NCBI GenBank assembly: GCA_012729875.1
Contig: JAAYCC010000127.1
Span: forward strand, 1 to 7,731
DNA: 7,731 nucleotides
From: Clostridiales bacterium
GTDB lineage: Bacteria; Bacillota; Clostridia; Oscillospirales; Oscillospiraceae
Direction of reading: 5' to 3'
Position numbers and translations under genes: made by a program
The notes under the pieces: model-generated
Told to the model about the DNA's origin: nothing
The model's input: only the letters and a program-made list of their open reading frames with translations
Databases searched by the model: none
In this document: positions 6,409-7,731 of the stretch, piece after piece
Position numbering within the stretch: position 1 is the first letter of the stretch
Layout: each line of letters starts with the position of its first letter

Positions 6409-7245
6409 ATGAAAATTTGGTTTGCCGCTTTAATAGGCTTTGTTCAGGGAGTTACGGAATTTCTTCCTGTTTCCAGTTCTGGCCATCTATCTGTTCTTCA
6501 GAATCTATTTGGAATGGAAAATGTGGAGGAAGGGCATCTTTTCTTTGATGTTTTACTGCACCTTGCAACGCTTGTCTCTGTCTGTGTTGTCTACTGGCAG
6601 GATATCAAGGATATGGTAAAGGAGTTCTTCGGATTTTTTCATGACCTGCGCCACCCGAAGCCGGAGGATGGGGATCCCAAGCCCGCACGCAGAATGGTGT
6701 TTATGATAATCATAGCGCTTCTGCCCCTCTTCATAGCGCTCCCTTTTCAGAGCCTTATTGAAAAACTCTATTACAACACTCTCTTTATTGGTTTTGCCTT
6801 TCTTGTAACTGGAGTCATCCTTTTCGTTACCGATCGGCTTAAAACCGGACGTAAGACCGCCGCAAACATGACGGTCAAGGACGCTTTAATTGTAGGCGCA
6901 TGCCAGGCGGTCGCTACGATACCCGGAATTTCCCGCTCAGGCTCAACTATTTCCGCGGGAATGGCCACAGGACTTGAACGCTCTTATGCTGTCAAGTTCT
7001 CCTTTCTGCTGTCATTGCCCGCAATACTTGGGGCAAATATCCTCCAACTGTTCAAAGCAATAGGCGGCGGCATAGACTTTTCGCTTGTACCTGCATACCT
7101 GGTTGGTATGGTCGTGGCGGGCATTACCGGATACTTCGCCATAAATCTTGTAAAAATGCTCTCCAGAAAGGGCAAGTTTGGGAAGTTCTGCTATTACTGC
7201 TTTGCGGCAGGTATTGCAACAATCGTACTTTCCTTCATTTTCTGA
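6409..7245 (+). CDS. uppP: Undecaprenyl-diphosphatase (UppP/BacA family)
   Basis: Integral membrane phosphatase that converts undecaprenyl diphosphate to the monophosphate on the outer face of the membrane, supplying the lipid carrier for peptidoglycan and other envelope polymers. It is the classical bacitracin-resistance determinant when overproduced. The 278-residue length is typical. The first catalytic motif is QGVTEFLPVSSSGH (13-26), giving Gln13, catalytic Glu17 and His26. The second is PGISRSGST (172-180) with Arg176 as the likely phosphate-binding residue. Hydrophobic segments near 46-63, 96-114, 124-141, 197-213, 228-248 and 260-277 fit the family's membrane fold. The region 75-95 is a charged cytoplasmic loop. 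The gene begins 27 nt after the exonuclease stop and ends 15 nt before the ftsK/spoIIIE start, so a shared transcript is likely. Confidence 0.96.
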   Translation: MKIWFAALIGFVQGVTEFLPVSSSGHLSVLQNLFGMENVEEGHLFFDVLLHLATLVSVCVVYWQDIKDMVKEFFGFFHDLRHPKPEDGDPKPARRMVFMIIIALLPLFIALPFQSLIEKLYYNTLFIGFAFLVTGVILFVTDRLKTGRKTAANMTVKDALIVGACQAVATIPGISRSGSTISAGMATGLERSYAVKFSFLLSLPAILGANILQLFKAIGGGIDFSLVPAYLVGMVVAGITGYFAINLVKMLSRKGKFGKFCYYCFAAGIATIVLSFIF

Positions 7246-7260
7246 TTTGGAGTGAACTAA

Positions 7261-7731
7261 ATGGCACAAACGAAAAAGAACACAGGAGCAAAAAAGAAGA
7301 CCGCTTCCGCTAAAACGACGACAAAAGGCAGAAGCTCCGCTTCTGTTTCGCGCAGTGCTCCTCAAAGCAAAAACGACCTTATTGTCAGGCGCAGTATCGC
7401 CGCGGTCGTTTGTTTACTGGTAAGCCTGTTTTCATTTATAGGCTATTTTGACGTGGATGCATGGTTTATTACATACTTTTGCGGATTTATCAAGGGGATT
7501 TTCGGCGTAGGCTATTATATTTTCCCCGTAGCCCTGCTCGTGTGTACCTGTACTCTGATTTTCAGCAATGAAAAAAATATGAGGTGGATGATCGTTTCCG
7601 CTCTCCTGACACCGCTGTTTTTGGGCGCATTCTGTCACCTTTTCCTGGCACCGGACACCATCGAATTCACAAAGGGCGTTGTGAAAGGTCTCTACAAGCA
7701 GGGCATCGACATGAAGGGCGGAGGTTTCCTC
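7261..7731 (+). CDS. ftsK: FtsK/SpoIIIE-type DNA translocase, N-terminal part, 3' end cut by window
   Basis: The first 157 codons of a large reading frame that runs off the window without a stop. Residues 1-38 are rich in Lys, Thr, Ser and Ala and low in hydrophobic residues, typical of the cytoplasmic tail of Gram-positive FtsK/SpoIIIE. Membrane segments follow at about 44-62, 79-101 and 109-129, then the loop TKGVVKGLYKQGIDMKGGGF, where the Gly-Gly-Gly run usually leads into the fourth helix. This matches the four-helix membrane anchor that places the hexameric ATP-driven DNA pump at the septum during division or sporulation. GGAG lies 8 nt before ATG 7261. The motor and gamma domains that would confirm the call are outside the window, so identity rests on the N-terminal architecture. 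FtsK and SpoIIIE cannot be separated here. Confidence 0.8.
   Translation, partial: MAQTKKNTGAKKKTASAKTTTKGRSSASVSRSAPQSKNDLIVRRSIAAVVCLLVSLFSFIGYFDVDAWFITYFCGFIKGIFGVGYYIFPVALLVCTCTLIFSNEKNMRWMIVSALLTPLFLGAFCHLFLAPDTIEFTKGVVKGLYKQGIDMKGGGFL

Noticed and set aside
1..7731. Search for CRISPR repeats, tRNA/rRNA genes, transposase genes and tandem repeats
   Set aside because: None was seen on reading the sequence; nearly all of the window is accounted for by coding sequence.

Overview
The window looks like chromosomal DNA of a Gram-positive (Firmicutes) bacterium, probably of class Clostridia and possibly a gut Oscillospiraceae-like lineage. The evidence is a metal-binding protein anchored as a lipoprotein, strong GGAGG-type ribosome binding sites, tightly packed co-directional genes, base composition that looks balanced by eye, and an FtsK/SpoIIIE gene with the Lys/Thr/Ser-rich N-terminal tail common in this group. 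The genus cannot be fixed by eye. All eight genes are on the + strand; the first and last are cut by the window edges.

Positions 1-5269 hold a compact run of five genes. First is the C-terminal three quarters of an MsbA/BmrA-type ABC exporter. After a 25-nt gap comes a PepD-type M20 zinc dipeptidase. After another 17 nt comes a high-affinity zinc (or manganese) importer: lipoprotein receptor (znuA-like), ATPase (znuC-like) and permease (znuB-like). The last three are coupled by a 1-nt and a 7-nt overlap. No promoter or Zur-type operator was seen in the two short gaps, so the importer is probably transcribed from upstream. A metal importer placed directly after a dinuclear-zinc peptidase is a sensible pairing, but a functional link is inference.

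Positions 5270-5397 are the only real intergenic gap. The gap is AT-rich and holds a good extended -10 promoter facing the second gene block. It also holds a striking 54-bp inverted repeat: 25 paired positions, a 4-nt centre, and a perfect 12-bp outer core that includes the -10 box. This is the least explained sequence in the window.

Positions 5398-7731 hold a DEDDh 3'-5' exonuclease with an unusual cysteine-containing C-terminal domain and a basic tail, then undecaprenyl-diphosphatase (uppP), then the membrane-anchoring N-terminus of an FtsK/SpoIIIE DNA translocase. Spacings are 27 and 15 nt, consistent with one transcript linking nucleic-acid processing, cell-wall lipid-carrier recycling and chromosome segregation.

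Overall this is mostly ordinary housekeeping sequence. I see no mobile element, CRISPR array, RNA gene, defence island or other new multi-gene system. The items worth a second look are the promoter-embedded palindrome, the exonuclease's accessory domain, and a substituted metal ligand in the ZnuA-like receptor.
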